From Parietichytrium sp. I65-24A (Eukaryota; Sar; Bigyra; Thraustochytrida; Thraustochytriidae): a DNA stretch of 64,000 nt. The stretch lies in NCBI GenBank assembly GCA_012862575.1, contig BLSF01000041.1, positions 328,178 through 392,177 on the forward strand, read 5' to 3'. Positions 62,522-64,000 of the stretch are shown here, in pieces. Position 1 is the first letter of the stretch. Each line of letters starts with the position of its first letter. A model generated the notes under the pieces. It was not told the origin of the DNA. It made no database searches and saw only the letters and a list, made by a program, of their open reading frames with translations. The position numbers and the translations under genes are program-made.

Positions 62522-62961
62522 TGCGCCAGTTGTTCGGGTGCAGTTTGCGTTCAATCGTCTTTTTGTTTCCATCGTGCTCCTCCTTCCTTTATGAAGTGTT
62601 CTGGCGTCTGGCTGTTAAGCACATGAATTTGTAGAAATGTTGACCGCAGGCGAAAAGAAAAAATTAATCCTAGAAATGGTGAACACGGTAGACCTTCCTC
62701 CTTTTGCAAAGCTTCATTTGGTGGTTTTTTAATCCTTCGGACTACCTGTGACCTGTGGAGCAAAATGAAAATGCATGCCACGCGAGAAAAGCAGGTTGTT
62801 CATTCGAGTTCTTCAACGCACCTCAACATCTCAGCTCATGCACTCTACTCGTTAGCATGAAGCTCAAACTCGCTTCAGAATCGGCTCGTTCGTGGGAGAC
62901 GAAGAATGCGACAAAGCTACAATAGAAACGAAGTTTGACTCACGATTTCAAAACAAAAGTT
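62522..62961. other. Convergent 3' spacer
   Basis: No gene seen. It holds the 3' ends of ATCase and of the membrane protein. Confidence 0.5.
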
Positions 62962-64000
62962 TTACTTGCTCTGCGGGTTNGTGCTCACAAAAATTGCAAG
63001 TACGCAAGGAGGGTGGTTTCGAAAGAGCATGGAAAACGAGATCTGCGCACACAACATATTCACCAAAGCGAACCAACACGAGAAAGACCGGAGCGATCTC
63101 TTCAAAAGCTTGACATTCAGAGAGAGACTCACCCAAATCTCACCAGGGAGATGAAACAGACTAAACCACCCGAGGAAACTCGCGCCATGGAAAAACGAAG
63201 CGAACGTGCATGCCATGCCAACAAAGGTCATTAACAAGATGGCAGACGAGCGCAAATGCGATACCCAAAATCGCTTCGTCACGTCGGTGTAACGAGTGCC
63301 AAAGATGAGCCTCCCTAACGAGTCATCCCAATCCAATATCGTCACCTGTTGCCCACTATAGCAAAGCCGTACGTTACTGCCCGAATCTGCATGTGTAAGC
63401 GCTTCTTTCATCCAGTCGTCTATGTCAAACTCTGCGGAGTCGCTCTCAAGAGACTCCGACGGAGACTGCACCGGTTCTGGGGCAACGGCGGCCTTAGCCG
63501 CTGACCCATCCTTCCTAGACGAGAATTTCAGTCTACGCCCTTGAAACATGAACGCGCCTGCCGTAGAGAAGACGTACTGTGCTTTAGTAGTGACTTGAGA
63601 ATCTCTCTTCTGTGCATCAAGAGACTTCAACTTTTCGAGAACAACATCCGTATCTAAGGCTTCCAAGACACTCGCAGCAGCTTTGCCCTGAGTGCCGATA
63701 CTCACTGGCATTTTTAAGGTCGTGAAAGTCGATAGTCCCTTGGTATAGTTCACGTGGAGTTGTTGCAGTTTAAAACAAATCAGCGGAGCCATGAAACCCA
63801 AAAGCCGATTCTTACCTGACACAAAGTTGGTTCCAAAGGAAATGGTTTGATCCTCCATATCGGTGAAAAGCACTTCAGCTATGATGATAACTAGGCATAC
63901 CAAGCACAACGCTTGTGCGGCGAGAGATCCCGGAAGCCTGTTAAAATGTAGAGCGTCATGAAATGGTATTTCGAATAAATGGATCCCAAAAGCTAGAAGA
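62962..64000 (-). CDS. Membrane protein of unknown family, N-terminus beyond window
   Basis: The minus-strand frame is open from the window edge to a stop at 62962 (about 345 codons). It enters with LAFGIHLFEIPFHDAL and a hydrophobic segment (ALCLVCLVIIIAEVLF). A soluble part of about 200 residues follows, with KMPVSIG, a Ser/Glu-rich linker and FDIDDWMKEAL. Two further hydrophobic stretches come next (SSAILLMTFVGMACTFASFF and GWFSLFHLPGEIWVSLSL). The last about 40 residues look less ordered and cross an ambiguous base at 62980, so the true end may lie earlier or be spliced. At least three membrane segments are likely. Family not recognised. Confidence 0.55.
   Translation of the reverse strand, partial: LLAFGIHLFEIPFHDALHFNRLPGSLAAQALCLVCLVIIIAEVLFTDMEDQTISFGTNFVSGKNRLLGFMAPLICFKLQQLHVNYTKGLSTFTTLKMPVSIGTQGKAAASVLEALDTDVVLEKLKSLDAQKRDSQVTTKAQYVFSTAGAFMFQGRRLKFSSRKDGSAAKAAVAPEPVQSPSESLESDSAEFDIDDWMKEALTHADSGSNVRLCYSGQQVTILDWDDSLGRLIFGTRYTDVTKRFWVSHLRSSAILLMTFVGMACTFASFFHGASFLGWFSLFHLPGEIWVSLSLNVKLLKRSLRSFSCWFALVNMLCAQISFSMLFRNHPPCVLAIFVSXNPQSK

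Overview
The window is eukaryotic nuclear DNA. It carries spliceosomal GT-AG introns (in two genes), initiator tRNA genes of eukaryotic type with an intron at position 37/38, a mitochondrial ribosomal protein with a presequence, myristoylation/palmitoylation-type N-termini, and signalling genes (calmodulin-binding IQ proteins, a class III cyclase, a P4-ATPase, a vasohibin). Most genes are single uninterrupted reading frames of moderate GC separated by repeat-rich spacers of up to about 5 kb. That style, with an unfused aspartate carbamoyltransferase, suggests a unicellular alga or protist with few introns. A mesophilic red alga such as Porphyridium is my best guess, but this is inference from content and not a sequence match.

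Layout. 1-3811 (-): an edge-truncated protein with a paired EF-hand and a long array of IQ motifs. 4.5-10.3 kb: three intron-containing initiator tRNA-Met genes, a secreted Cys-rich protein and a LITAF-like zinc/membrane protein. 10.4-15.2 kb: a coiled-coil protein, mitochondrial bL35 and a vasohibin-type tubulin carboxypeptidase. 18.3-22.4 kb: a Zn2Cys6 transcription factor convergent with a polyQ/CCHC zinc-knuckle protein. 25.8-30.6 kb: TrhO (rhodanese tRNA hydroxylase), an unknown basic protein and a ribosomal-L1-domain nucleolar protein. 33.7-39.0 kb: a lipid-anchored CaMK-type kinase convergent with a large IQ-plus-soluble-type adenylyl cyclase. 41.2-46.3 kb: a P4-ATPase flippase convergent, with a 35-base gap, with a four-exon phosphopantothenoylcysteine decarboxylase. 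47.0-51.9 kb: an unknown protein, a secreted YHYH-domain protein and a two-exon acylated small protein. 57.0-60.0 kb: a 1001-residue protein that looks like a domesticated pogo/Tigger-type transposase lacking catalytic acids. 60.2-62.5 kb: aspartate carbamoyltransferase, preceded by an about 740-base near-identical duplicate of its own 5' end that is joined at an ambiguous base (N). 62.9-64.0 kb: an edge-truncated membrane protein.

No operon logic is expected. Several neighbours are convergent pairs with short 3' gaps. Calcium/calmodulin themes recur (EF-hand/IQ protein, IQ-cyclase, CaMK-type kinase), but proximity alone does not show that they work together. The most notable items are the intron-bearing initiator tRNAs with an upstream inverted repeat, the catalytically dead transposase-derived gene, the vasohibin, the IQ-fused soluble-type cyclase, and a gene-free stretch near 49.2-49.4 kb with a TATA-like box and two perfect hairpins.
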